Assembly: GCA_019414325.1 (NCBI GenBank)
Contig: DXMG01000027.1
Coordinates: forward strand, 1 to 30,212
Source of the DNA: Collinsella sp.
GTDB lineage: Bacteria > Actinomycetota > Coriobacteriia > Coriobacteriales > Coriobacteriaceae
Length of the DNA stretch: 30,212 nucleotides
Direction of reading: 5' to 3'
Part shown: one piece after another, positions 15,136-22,973 of the stretch
How positions within the stretch are numbered: the first letter of the stretch is position 1
How the letters are laid out: each line of letters opens with the position of its first letter
Notes under the pieces: model-generated
Databases searched by the model: none
What the model was told of the DNA's origin: nothing
What the model saw: the letters and a program-made list of their open reading frames with translations, nothing else
Position numbers and translations under genes: made by a program

Positions 15136-16350
15136 CTACTCAGCATCCTCGGCAGAAGCTGCCGCGGCGTTCTCCTGCTCCTGAGCCAGGAGCTGGTTAT
15201 CGTACACCTTAAAGAACGGGTACCAGACCACAGCCATGACCACGATCAAAACGATCGTAAACACCCAGATGCGCGGGTCGAGGCACTGGACAAAGCCCTG
15301 AACGAAGATGGGGAACGTGCCGCTCACCAAGATGTAGAAGTTAGAGACAAGACCCAGTGAGACCGCACCCCAATACAGCAGGGCCGAGATCATGCCGCCT
15401 AGCACAAACGGAATCATGAGGATCGGGTTGAAGATGATGGGCGCGCCGAAGATCGCGGGCTCGGAGATACGGAAGAAGCTCGGCACGATCGATGCCCTGC
15501 CAAATGCCTTGAGCTGCTGCGACTTTGCCCTAAACGCGCAGAGCGCCACAAAAGAGAACGTATTACCCGTGCCGCCGATGAGGTTGATGGCCAACGACAT
15601 GAGCACCGGGTGGAACTCAAGCGGCTGCCCGGCAGCATAGAGCGAGGCGTTGGCGGCAAAGGCGGCAAGCGAGACCGGGGCGGTGATGGGCATTACGATC
15701 ATGTTGCCGTGGACGCCAAAGCACCAAAACAGCAGCGTCATGAAGCAGATAAGCAGTGCGCCGGGCACAGAGTCAACTGCGACGGAAAGCGGGGCAGCGA
15801 GCAGCTTCTCGATAACCGAGGGGATGGACAGCGCGGGATCGATCATCTGGATCAGCAGGTTGCCGCCAAAGAAGATGAGGATGTTGGCGAGCATAGGTAC
15901 GATGGCGCCAAAGGTTTCGGACAAAAACGGCGGCACGCCATCGGGCATCTTGATGGTGATGCCCTTGGTCTGGCAGAAGCGCGTGACCTCGACGGAGACC
16001 AAGGCAACGATGATGGCGGTAAACAGGCCCTGCGCACCCAGATAGGTGCAGGGGACCGCCTGGAGCACGGACTCGTCAGCAAGCTGGTAGTAGGACGACG
16101 GCGCCGCGGCGATCAGGAACATCACCAGCGAGGTCATGCCGGCGTTAAGCTTGGGCATCTTGTAGGTGCCCGCCAGGCTATAGGCGATTGCGAACGTCAC
16201 GATCACCGACAGTATGCCCATCGTCATATTGAAGGGGATGAGCAGCGTGAGCTTATTGGCCGTCGCAAAATCGAGCCAAGGGCCAAAGACGGACCAGAAC
16301 CCGCCCTGCGCCACCAGGTCGGCCGTGACCGGCGGGTTGGCGAGGATCAT
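15136..16350 (-). CDS. PTS lactose/cellobiose-type IIC component, main body (5' end frameshifted off)
   Basis: 404 residues of a lactose/cellobiose-family PTS permease (CelB-like), with about nine remaining membrane segments and the conserved region around GGTGNTFSFVALCAF and EPAIFGAPIIFNP. This frame starts at an internal ATG (MILANPP) that in normal relatives lies near residue 46, inside the first membrane helix. The missing N-terminus is encoded just upstream in another frame (16347-16484). One base is lacking at the junction: two nt (TT) stand where a whole codon is expected. If not a sequence error, the permease is broken, or is made only by frameshifting or by re-initiation at the ATGA overlap. 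Joined, the protein would be about 449 residues, normal for the family. Confidence 0.85.
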   Translation of the reverse strand: MILANPPVTADLVAQGGFWSVFGPWLDFATANKLTLLIPFNMTMGILSVIVTFAIAYSLAGTYKMPKLNAGMTSLVMFLIAAAPSSYYQLADESVLQAVPCTYLGAQGLFTAIIVALVSVEVTRFCQTKGITIKMPDGVPPFLSETFGAIVPMLANILIFFGGNLLIQMIDPALSIPSVIEKLLAAPLSVAVDSVPGALLICFMTLLFWCFGVHGNMIVMPITAPVSLAAFAANASLYAAGQPLEFHPVLMSLAINLIGGTGNTFSFVALCAFRAKSQQLKAFGRASIVPSFFRISEPAIFGAPIIFNPILMIPFVLGGMISALLYWGAVSLGLVSNFYILVSGTFPIFVQGFVQCLDPRIWVFTIVLIVVMAVVWYPFFKVYDNQLLAQEQENAAAASAEDAE

Positions 16351-16484
16351 AAGACGGCAGATACCAAGATGAAGCTGATCGCGCTCATAAAGCCCTTTTG
16401 CATGGAGGCAAAGTGGCGCTCGGTGCCGCAGAAATTGGCGATAGGGGTCAGTTTTTCCTGAAGCAGGGTCATGAACTTCTCCAT
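16347..16484 (-). pseudogene. N-terminal fragment of the PTS IIC gene, separated by a frameshift
   Basis: A 45-codon reading frame starting at the ATG at 16484 behind a strong AGGAGG site. It encodes MEKFMTLLQEKL, then IANFCGTERHFASMQKGF and the first half of membrane helix 1 (SAISFILVSAV), exactly the N-terminus expected of CelB-like IIC proteins. It then runs into TGA at 16349-16347. The correct continuation is in the next frame from 16350. The TGA overlaps the downstream ATG as ATGA. It starts 10 nt after the IIB gene and the IIB stop codon overlaps its ribosome site. Confidence 0.85.
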
Positions 16485-16493
16485 GGTCGCCTC

Positions 16494-16787
16494 CTAACCC
16501 AACAGCGACTGGGCGAGTGCCAGCACGTTGGCGGCGTTGCCCATGCCGTAGTCCTGTGCGGGGATGACCGCGGTCGGCTTACCGCTCCCCTGCTTGACGG
16601 TGTTGAGCTGGTAGGACACCTGCGGCCCCAAGAGCAGCACGTCATAATTGGCGCACGTCTCCTGATACTCGCCGATACCCACCGCATCGATATCGAGCTC
16701 GATGCCGTTTTGCTCCGCATATTTCTCGAGTTTCTTCATCAGAATGCTTGTAGACAGACCAGCTGCGCAAACAAGAAGGATCTTCAT
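16494..16787 (-). CDS. PTS lactose/cellobiose-type IIB component
   Basis: A 97-residue cytoplasmic phosphocarrier. MKILLVCAAGLSTS is the phosphocysteine loop, with C7 accepting phosphate from IIA and passing it to the sugar carried by IIC. The length matches stand-alone CelA-type IIB proteins. The ATG at 16787 has AAGGG 8 nt upstream; six upstream in-frame residues (MRRESL) are unlikely to be native. Order in the operon is IIA, IIB, IIC, GH1. Confidence 0.92.
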   Translation of the reverse strand: MKILLVCAAGLSTSILMKKLEKYAEQNGIELDIDAVGIGEYQETCANYDVLLLGPQVSYQLNTVKQGSGKPTAVIPAQDYGMGNAANVLALAQSLLG

Positions 16788-16833
16788 AAGGGATTCCCTT
16801 CGCATTGATTGGTTGGATAGTCACCGCACGCCG

Positions 16834-17160
16834 CTAGGCGTTCTTGGTTGCAGTGCACTCATACAGGCAGATCAGCTCCTGCACGAGCTCCTGAGCAAGC
16901 ATGGAGCACATGAGGTGGTCCTGAGCATGGACCAGCAACACATCCACCGACAGATGCTCGCCCGCTGCCTCAGTCGAAAGCAGCTGCGTTTGGATGTGGT
17001 GAGCCTTGATTCCCGCATCCTTTGACTGCTTCATGAGTTTGGCGGCGGCGTCAAAATCCCCCGCTTTTGCCTTTTCAAGGGCTTCGAAGGCAAGGCTGCG
17101 TGCCTCTCCCGCTGCAGCGACCAGCTGAAACGAAACCATCTCGGTTCCCTGATCGTCCAT
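16834..17160 (-). CDS. PTS lactose/cellobiose-type IIA component
   Basis: A 108-residue helical trimeric IIA protein of the LacA/CelC type. The phosphorylated His is H78 in LLVHAQDHLM, with D81 as the metal-binding residue known from this family. It takes phosphate from HPr and gives it to IIB. GAGGAG lies 6 nt before the ATG at 17160. It is the first gene of the PTS operon, 119 nt downstream of the regulator gene, which leaves room for a promoter. Confidence 0.92.
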   Translation of the reverse strand: MDDQGTEMVSFQLVAAAGEARSLAFEALEKAKAGDFDAAAKLMKQSKDAGIKAHHIQTQLLSTEAAGEHLSVDVLLVHAQDHLMCSMLAQELVQELICLYECTATKNA

Positions 17161-17194
17161 AACGGTCTCCTCTCCCGTGATGTTTGGTTTGTAC

Positions 17195-17207
17195 TTGAAT
17201 ATTCGAA
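17195..17207 (-). promoter_or_regulatory. Possible operator upstream of the PTS operon
   Basis: A 13-nt near-palindrome (TTGAATATTCGAA) lies about 35 nt upstream of the IIA start in an otherwise GC-rich leader, between the regulator gene and the operon. It could bind the LicR-type regulator or overlap a promoter. No convincing -35/-10 pair was found. Confidence 0.3.
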
Positions 17208-17279
17208 ACGCCTATCTCCCGCCCGCAATCCTCGAGGTTTATTGCAGGTAGACAGACAGGGTTATCGACAAAAGAAGTC

Positions 17280-19175
17280 TTAAGCCGTATGCGCTTGCAC
17301 AAGCGCCATCAGCTCATGCCAGGACCGGCGCTCGCGTAGGCGCTCGACCCCCTGGCGGTCCATAAAGATCTCGGCGAGCAGTGAGCTCAAGATCCGCGCC
17401 TCATCGCCGCCCGACCGGGCAAACGACACCATAAAGACGATATCGACCTCATGGCCGTATTCGTCCCAAAGAATGGGATGTTCGAGCAGGCCCACGGTAA
17501 CAAAGGCCTCGGCGCTCAAGGGATGCATCCCATGGGGCATGGCTACCCCATTGCCAAACGAGGTGGCACTCGCGCTCTCGCGCTCGGCGACCTCTTGGGC
17601 AAACTGGGCATCGACACGGCCGCTCTCGACGGCGCGCTCGGAGAGATATCGGAGAACGGCCTGCTTCGACGACGCCTCAACGCGGTTGAAGAACAGGGCA
17701 CGGCTAAAGAAAGAGCTTACGGAGTCCGATTGCGCAGTGTCGTCGCTCAGCACCTTGCGGATAGCGTTGACATCGCTCGTCTCCAAGAAGAAATCGGCCT
17801 CGCGGACGGGCACGGGCAACTTGACGTTGAGCGGCACCGTTGTGAACACGTAGTCGATGTGCGAAAAATCGAACGTTCCCACGCGGGCGACATCGCATGT
17901 CTCAATCGAATCGATATACATGCCAAACTGCTTGCGGTACTGGTGCTCGAGCATACGGGCGCTTCCCGCTCCCGAGGCGCACACGATCAGGATGCGTTTG
18001 CGACGCGGCTGGTCGGCTTGCTGCTCGAGGGCCAGGGCAAATGCCATGGCGATGTAGCCGAGCTCTTCATCAGAGGGCTGGCTGCCAAAATGACGCTCGA
18101 GTACCTGCGAGGTGCCAGCTGCCATCGAATAGGCCAACGGAAACCTCGTCTTGATATCGGGCAGCATGGGGTTATCCATATGCATGTGATATTCAAGGCG
18201 ATAGCCCAGAGGGCCGATATGCCGAGCAAGGTTCATGCGAAGTTCAAGATCGCCGCTAAAGTCAAACCTAAACTCATCGTTGACCGCACGTACCATCTCG
18301 GAAGCAATCTCCCACATCTCGTCCGAGATAACGGCAGAGCCCTTCTCGGGCACGCCCGTGCCCCTGCCGAGCAAATGGATTGCGATAAAGGCAACCTCTT
18401 CTCGGGGCATGCTCACGCCCAGGGCATCCTTGATGTTTGCGGCAATCTGGAAAGCCGCGGCGTATTCGCGCGTTCCCTCCAGTTTTTGAACGTCCGATTC
18501 TGCAGCTGGGACATAGCAGCCCTGCTCGATGCGGCCAAGAGCAATGTAAAGATGCATGATGAGATTGCGGGATGCCAGCGAGCTCACCGTGACGGGCGAG
18601 GCCGTCAGGGCATCGTCCACACATGCGGCGATGACCCGCAGGCGCTCGGCGAGCTTTGCATCGTCGGTGTCGGGCAACACGGGCCTCACCAGCGAGGCCA
18701 GGCACAGGCGCCGTTGCGACTCCCCGCCCGCAACGCGGATTCCGTAGCGTGGGCGCTTTTCGAGCGTTAAGTCAAATTGGGCGAGCTTCTGCTCTACCAG
18801 ACGCATGTCATTGGACAGAGTTCGCGCCGAAACGTAGAGTAAATCCGCATACTCCTCAATCGTCACCCACTGGGACCGCATGAGGAGGTCGTTAAGAAGG
18901 AAGGACACACGGCCGTCGCGCGTATCAGGAATGCCCGGATGGGCCAGAGCCGCACCGTCTAGCAAGCGAGCAAGCTCATCTGCACGTGCAACATCGATAC
19001 GATACTGCCCCTTGCTGCCAACGATGCGTGCAACCCCTGCAAGGTTGTCGTTTGCGCGATGGATATAGTTTCTCACGGCGCGCTCGCTTACCTCGAGACG
19101 CTTGGCAAGTACCGCGACAGCGACAGGCTGAGCGTCCTCGATCATATTTACAAGCTGCTTGACGCGAGCATCCAT
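17280..19175 (-). CDS. LicR/ManR-type PRD transcriptional activator
   Basis: A 631-residue modular PTS-controlled regulator: N-terminal HTH (1-60), Mga-like second HTH (about 90-150), PRD1 (about 175-280; H208 and H267), PRD2 (about 290-390; H319), an EIIB-like domain (394-480; C399 in VCASGAGS) and an EIIA-fructose-like domain (about 485-631; H548 in VAMPHG). Such proteins activate PTS operons when sugar is present and respond to HPr and IIB phosphorylation. The second usual His of PRD2 is absent: the segment reads GYIAMAFA, with Ala378 where IAIHF-type sequences have His. AGGAGGAGG precedes the ATG at 19175. It is encoded directly upstream of the operon it presumably controls. Confidence 0.88.
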   Translation of the reverse strand: MDARVKQLVNMIEDAQPVAVAVLAKRLEVSERAVRNYIHRANDNLAGVARIVGSKGQYRIDVARADELARLLDGAALAHPGIPDTRDGRVSFLLNDLLMRSQWVTIEEYADLLYVSARTLSNDMRLVEQKLAQFDLTLEKRPRYGIRVAGGESQRRLCLASLVRPVLPDTDDAKLAERLRVIAACVDDALTASPVTVSSLASRNLIMHLYIALGRIEQGCYVPAAESDVQKLEGTREYAAAFQIAANIKDALGVSMPREEVAFIAIHLLGRGTGVPEKGSAVISDEMWEIASEMVRAVNDEFRFDFSGDLELRMNLARHIGPLGYRLEYHMHMDNPMLPDIKTRFPLAYSMAAGTSQVLERHFGSQPSDEELGYIAMAFALALEQQADQPRRKRILIVCASGAGSARMLEHQYRKQFGMYIDSIETCDVARVGTFDFSHIDYVFTTVPLNVKLPVPVREADFFLETSDVNAIRKVLSDDTAQSDSVSSFFSRALFFNRVEASSKQAVLRYLSERAVESGRVDAQFAQEVAERESASATSFGNGVAMPHGMHPLSAEAFVTVGLLEHPILWDEYGHEVDIVFMVSFARSGGDEARILSSLLAEIFMDRQGVERLRERRSWHELMALVQAHTA

Positions 19176-19505
19176 GTCCTCCTCCTTTCCCTGCGTCTAG
19201 TCTAACGCGGTAAAGAATGACACTCCACGTCGCGCTCGTTCCGCCAACTCGGAACAGGTTGCGGGGAGTCCAGCTGAGCTATGGAGAGCCTGGGGAGAGG
19301 GCCCGAAGGCAATGCGTCGGTGTGGGATGCGCCTTCCCAGCCATTGGGCAGTCATTGGGGACAGACTTAAATGAGTAGTCGTTGGGGACGTTCTTGTTTG
19401 ACTAGTCGTTTAAGAACGTCCCCAATGACTATTAAGGACTGTCCCAAGCTGCCGGCAGGAAAGGACCGTCCCCAAGTGCCGGGTTTGTCCCCAATGACTA
19501 CCGAT
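19176..19505. repeat. Intergenic REP-like repeat region (copy B)
   Basis: No gene is seen here. GGGATGCGCCTTCCC at 19324-19338 belongs to the 62-nt family of copy A. From 19350 a nested palindromic element runs to 19499. Its outer ends are AGTCATTGGGGAC (19350-19362) and GTCCCCAATGACT (19487-19499). Inside are the 26-nt core (19351-19376), a 19-bp inverted repeat with one wobble (19377-19395 with 19412-19430) and the ~54-nt module shared with copy A (19433-19486). The 170 nt on the left hold the upstream region of the regulator; no clear promoter was found. Confidence 0.7.
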
Positions 19506-19541
19506 AGCAAAAGCCCCGCAGCCGGAGCGGACTGCGGGGCT
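19505..19541 (-). terminator. Terminator of the arcDABC operon
   Basis: A 10-bp GC stem (19532-19541 with 19512-19521) is followed on the minus strand by TTTTGCTA. It lies about 65 nt past the arcC stop codon and sits between the gene and REP copy B. Confidence 0.8.
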
Positions 19542-20569
19542 CATGAAGAGAGGCTAGTTTGTGGGCGTCTTGCCCGGCGCCCACGGGAGAGGCAACAGAG
19601 TAGAGGCTACTCGTGGATGCGGGTACCGGAGAGGCCGGCCATGGTCTCGGCGGCCTTGTCCAGGGCGCCGATGATGCAGGTGCGGCCCTTGCGGGAGCGG
19701 GCGAACTTGATGGCGGCGCGGACCTTGGGCTCCATGGAACCCTTGCCGAACTGGCCCTCGTCGGCCAGGCGCTCGGCCTCGTCGGCGGTGAGGTCCTCGA
19801 GCTCCTCCTGGTTGGGCTTGCCAAAGTTGATGGCGACATGCTCGACGGCGGTCAGCAGGAACAGAACGTCGGCGTCGCAGTCCTCGGCCAGCAGCTCGCC
19901 GCCCAGGTCCTTGTCGATGACGGCGGGAACGCCCTTGTAGCAGCCCTTGTTCTCGTAGTCGCGGACGACGGGGATGCCGCCGCCACCGCAGGCGATGACG
20001 ATGAACTCGTTGTCGAGCAGGTTGAGGATGGAGTCGGCCTCGACGATCTTCTTGGGATCGGGGGAGGCGACGACGCGACGCCAGCCGCGGCCGGAATCCT
20101 CGACGAAGACCTTGGAGGGATCCTCGGCCATGAACTCCTTGGCCTGCTCCTCGGTGTAGAAGGGGCCGATCGGCTTGGTCGGGTTCTTGAACGCGGGATC
20201 ATCCGGGTCGCACTCGATCTGGGTGACGACGGTGGCGGCGTGCCAGCGCTTGTAGCGCTTGTGCATCTCGCGGCCGATGCCCTGCTGCAGGTGGTAGCCG
20301 ATGTAGCCCTGGGACATGGCGCCGCACTCGGGCAGCGGCATCTCGGGGGTGCCGATGGCGTCGTGGGCGGCGGCGAAGGCGTTCTGGATCATGCCGACCT
20401 GCGGGCCGTTGCCGTGGGTGATGATGATCTCGTTGCCCTGCTCGATGAGGCCGAGGAGGGCGTGGGCGGTGTTGCTCACGGCCTCGATCTGCTCGACGGG
20501 GTTGTTGCCGAGGGCGTTGCCGCCGAGGGCGACGACAATACGATCGGGCTTTCCGTACGGTTTACTCAT
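19506..20569 (-). repeat. Long direct repeat containing arcC, copy 1
   Basis: This ~1064-nt segment matches 26708-27771 at a constant offset of 7202 nt, in the same orientation. Reading both by eye, 19626-20524 looks identical base for base. The 120 nt on the 3' side differ at about five positions, and the first 45 nt of the coding sequence differ at about twelve. Confidence 0.85.
19607..20569 (-). CDS. arcC: Carbamate kinase, copy 1 (last gene of the arc operon)
   Basis: A 320-residue carbamate kinase, which makes ATP from carbamoyl phosphate and ADP as the last step of the arginine deiminase pathway. GGNAL at 16-20, HGNGPQVG at 52-59, CGGGGIPV and AINFGKP are the family signatures, and the length is standard. 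The ATG at 20569 lies 23 nt after arcB. Its ribosome site is weak (GGGAAG about 12 nt upstream), in contrast to the good one of copy 2. The protein differs from copy 2 only at residue 5 (Tyr here, Leu there). Confidence 0.95.
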   Translation of the reverse strand: MSKPYGKPDRIVVALGGNALGNNPVEQIEAVSNTAHALLGLIEQGNEIIITHGNGPQVGMIQNAFAAAHDAIGTPEMPLPECGAMSQGYIGYHLQQGIGREMHKRYKRWHAATVVTQIECDPDDPAFKNPTKPIGPFYTEEQAKEFMAEDPSKVFVEDSGRGWRRVVASPDPKKIVEADSILNLLDNEFIVIACGGGGIPVVRDYENKGCYKGVPAVIDKDLGGELLAEDCDADVLFLLTAVEHVAINFGKPNQEELEDLTADEAERLADEGQFGKGSMEPKVRAAIKFARSRKGRTCIIGALDKAAETMAGLSGTRIHE

Positions 20570-20592
20570 AGTGTTCGTTCACTTCCCAGCTA

Positions 20593-21600
20593 CTAGCGAA
20601 GCGTCGCGTACATCATGGCCTTAATGGTATGCATGCGGTTCTCGGCCTCCTGGAACACGCGAGACTGCGCGCTCTCAAAGACCTCGTCGGAAACCTCCAT
20701 CTCGGTCACGCCGAACTTCTCGGCAATCTCGGCGCCGATGGTGGTCTGCGTATCGTGGAAGCTCGGCAGGCAGTGCATAAAGATGGCGCCGGGGTTTGCC
20801 TTGGCCATGACCTCGGGCGTTACTCGATAGGGAGAGAGAAGATCGATTCGGCTCTTCCACAGCTCCTCAGCCTGGCCCATACCGACCCAAACGTCCGTAT
20901 AGATCACGTCTGCATCCTTGACGCCCTCGTCGATATCCTCAGTGAGCTGGATCGTGCAGCCATTCTGAGCGGCGATCTCCTGGCAGCGCTCAAGAAGCTC
21001 GGGATCGAAGTGCGTGGCGCCCTCGACATCGCCCTTGGGTCCGCAGGAGCAGAAGTTAATGCCGAGCTTGGCGCAGATAACCATCAGGGAGTCGCTGACG
21101 TTGCCCTGCTCCTTACCCATATAGGTGAGCTTCATGCCGCGCGTGTCGCCAAACTCCTCACGCATGGTAAGAATGTCGGCAAGGGCCTGGGTGGGATGGT
21201 ACTCGTTGGTCAGACCGTTCCAGACGGGAACGCCAGCCTTGGCGGCAAGCTCCTCGACGATCGACTGGTCGGAGCCGCGATACTCAATACCGTCATACAT
21301 GCGACCGAGCACGCGGGCGGTATCCTCGATGGACTCTTTCTTGCCCATCTGCGACGAGCCGGGGTCGAGGTAGGTCACGCCCATACCCAGGTCCATACCG
21401 CCGACCTCGAAGGCACAGCGCGTGCGCGTGGAGGTCTTCTCAAACAGCAGGACAATGTTCTTGCCCTCGAGAAAGCGGTGCGGATAACCGGCGCGCTTCA
21501 TATCCTTGAAGTTCTTTGAGAGGTCGAGCATGTACTCGATTTCCTCGGACGTAAAGTCAAGCAGGGTAAGAACGCTTCGACCAGAAAGATTAAGAGCCAT
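20593..21600 (-). CDS. arcB: Ornithine carbamoyltransferase (catabolic)
   Basis: A 335-residue ornithine carbamoyltransferase. STRTR at 57-61 binds carbamoyl phosphate, HPTQ at 135-138 and HCLPSFHD at 276-283 complete the active site, and DVWVGMGQ at 236-243 is the ornithine loop. In this context it runs in the catabolic direction, splitting citrulline to ornithine and carbamoyl phosphate. The ATG at 21600 has AAAGGA 8 nt upstream; twenty further in-frame codons (a Cys-rich stretch) are unlikely to be translated. Third gene of arcDABC. Confidence 0.95.
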   Translation of the reverse strand: MALNLSGRSVLTLLDFTSEEIEYMLDLSKNFKDMKRAGYPHRFLEGKNIVLLFEKTSTRTRCAFEVGGMDLGMGVTYLDPGSSQMGKKESIEDTARVLGRMYDGIEYRGSDQSIVEELAAKAGVPVWNGLTNEYHPTQALADILTMREEFGDTRGMKLTYMGKEQGNVSDSLMVICAKLGINFCSCGPKGDVEGATHFDPELLERCQEIAAQNGCTIQLTEDIDEGVKDADVIYTDVWVGMGQAEELWKSRIDLLSPYRVTPEVMAKANPGAIFMHCLPSFHDTQTTIGAEIAEKFGVTEMEVSDEVFESAQSRVFQEAENRMHTIKAMMYATLR

Positions 21601-21686
21601 GATTTGAGTCCTTTCGGTTGTTGGAACACACAAGGAGGGATGGGCGGCGCAGACGCACACGCGCCGCCCAGATACGCTAACGCTGA

Positions 21687-22931
21687 CTAGATTTCCTCAC
21701 GCCAGAACGGCATGGTCATGCAACGCGGGCCGCCGCGACCGCGAGAAAGCTCCTCGGAGGGAGCGACGAGCAGCTCGACGCCAGCCTTGTAAAGAGCATC
21801 GTTGGTGACAACGTTGCGCTCATACACGCAGACCTTGCCCGGTGCGACCGCAAGAGTGTTGGAACCATCGTTCCACTGCTCACGGGAAGCCTCGATCGGA
21901 TCGCCGCCACCGCACTCAATCATGGTGATATGGTCCATACCCGTCGCAAGCTCGAGGATATGCTGCAGGGTGCCCTCGAGTTCCTCGATATGCACCTCCC
22001 CCTCCGAATCGCCCTTGGTCAGGCGGTAGGCACGAAGCGTCTGGTAGATGCCGGGATAGACCGTGAACTTATCGCGATCGACCTGCGTGCAGACGGTGTC
22101 GAGGTGCATGTAGGCATAGCCGTGCGGAATCTTGATGGCATAGATGTTCTCGATCTCGGCCTCATCGGAACCCCAGAACATATTCTTGGCGAGCTCATCG
22201 ATGGCCGCAGTCTGGGTGCGCTCGGAAATACCGATGGCGAGCGTCTTGGCGTTGATGTTGAGGATATCGCCGCCCTCGATATGCCACTCGCTGTTGTGGT
22301 CATACCAAATGGGGCTACCGGCGTAATCGGGATGGTTGCGGAGCACCGTTTCGTAGAAGATTACCTCGCGATTGCGCTGATTCCAGTACATGCGGTTCAT
22401 GGTAGCGCCCTTGCCCACGACAGCCAGGGGGTCACGGGAGAAATACGAGGCGGGCATGGGGAAGAGGACCATATCGTCGCCCTTCAGCTCGTCGCCGTCC
22501 ATACTGGCAAGAGAACCGCCGACCTTGGGGATCTCGAGGTCGCGAACGTAGAGGCCGCCCATGGCAGCAAGGACAAACTCCTTGTTGTCCTTAATCGAAT
22601 CAAGCTTCTCGACAACGGCCTGGCGAAGGGCCGCGTTGGAGATGCCGGACTCACCCATGAACTTCGTCATGAACTCTGCGCGAGTGCCCTCGACTTTGTC
22701 AAACGTCTCAGCGAGCAGCTCTTCCATATAGACGACCTCGGCGCCAGCGCCGCGAAGAAGGTCGGTAAACTGATCGTGCTCTTTCTGGGCATAGTCCAGA
22801 TAGAACGCGTCGTGAATCCAAACGCGGTCGAAATCCTCCGCCTTCATGTTTACAAGATCCATACCGGGGCGATGGACGCACACCTTCTTGAGGGCGCCAA
22901 TCTCGCTATGAACGTTCAGTCCTTTGTTCAT
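21687..22931 (-). CDS. arcA: Arginine deiminase
   Basis: A 414-residue arginine deiminase (L-arginine to citrulline and ammonia), cytoplasmic. Catalytic residues by family alignment: D167 in FSRDP, E219 in HIEGGD, H276 and D278 in MHLDT, and C404 in RGRGGPRCM. R399 in the last motif is the substrate-gating Arg, and R239 in ISERT is a carboxylate-binding Arg. AGAAGGA lies 5 nt before the ATG at 22931. Second gene of the operon, 42 nt after the carrier gene. A divergent homologue lies at 24688-25938. Confidence 0.95.
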   Translation of the reverse strand: MNKGLNVHSEIGALKKVCVHRPGMDLVNMKAEDFDRVWIHDAFYLDYAQKEHDQFTDLLRGAGAEVVYMEELLAETFDKVEGTRAEFMTKFMGESGISNAALRQAVVEKLDSIKDNKEFVLAAMGGLYVRDLEIPKVGGSLASMDGDELKGDDMVLFPMPASYFSRDPLAVVGKGATMNRMYWNQRNREVIFYETVLRNHPDYAGSPIWYDHNSEWHIEGGDILNINAKTLAIGISERTQTAAIDELAKNMFWGSDEAEIENIYAIKIPHGYAYMHLDTVCTQVDRDKFTVYPGIYQTLRAYRLTKGDSEGEVHIEELEGTLQHILELATGMDHITMIECGGGDPIEASREQWNDGSNTLAVAPGKVCVYERNVVTNDALYKAGVELLVAPSEELSRGRGGPRCMTMPFWREEI

Positions 22932-22973
22932 CTCTATCCTTCTTTCTCACAACTTGTATGTGGGGTTTTGCAT

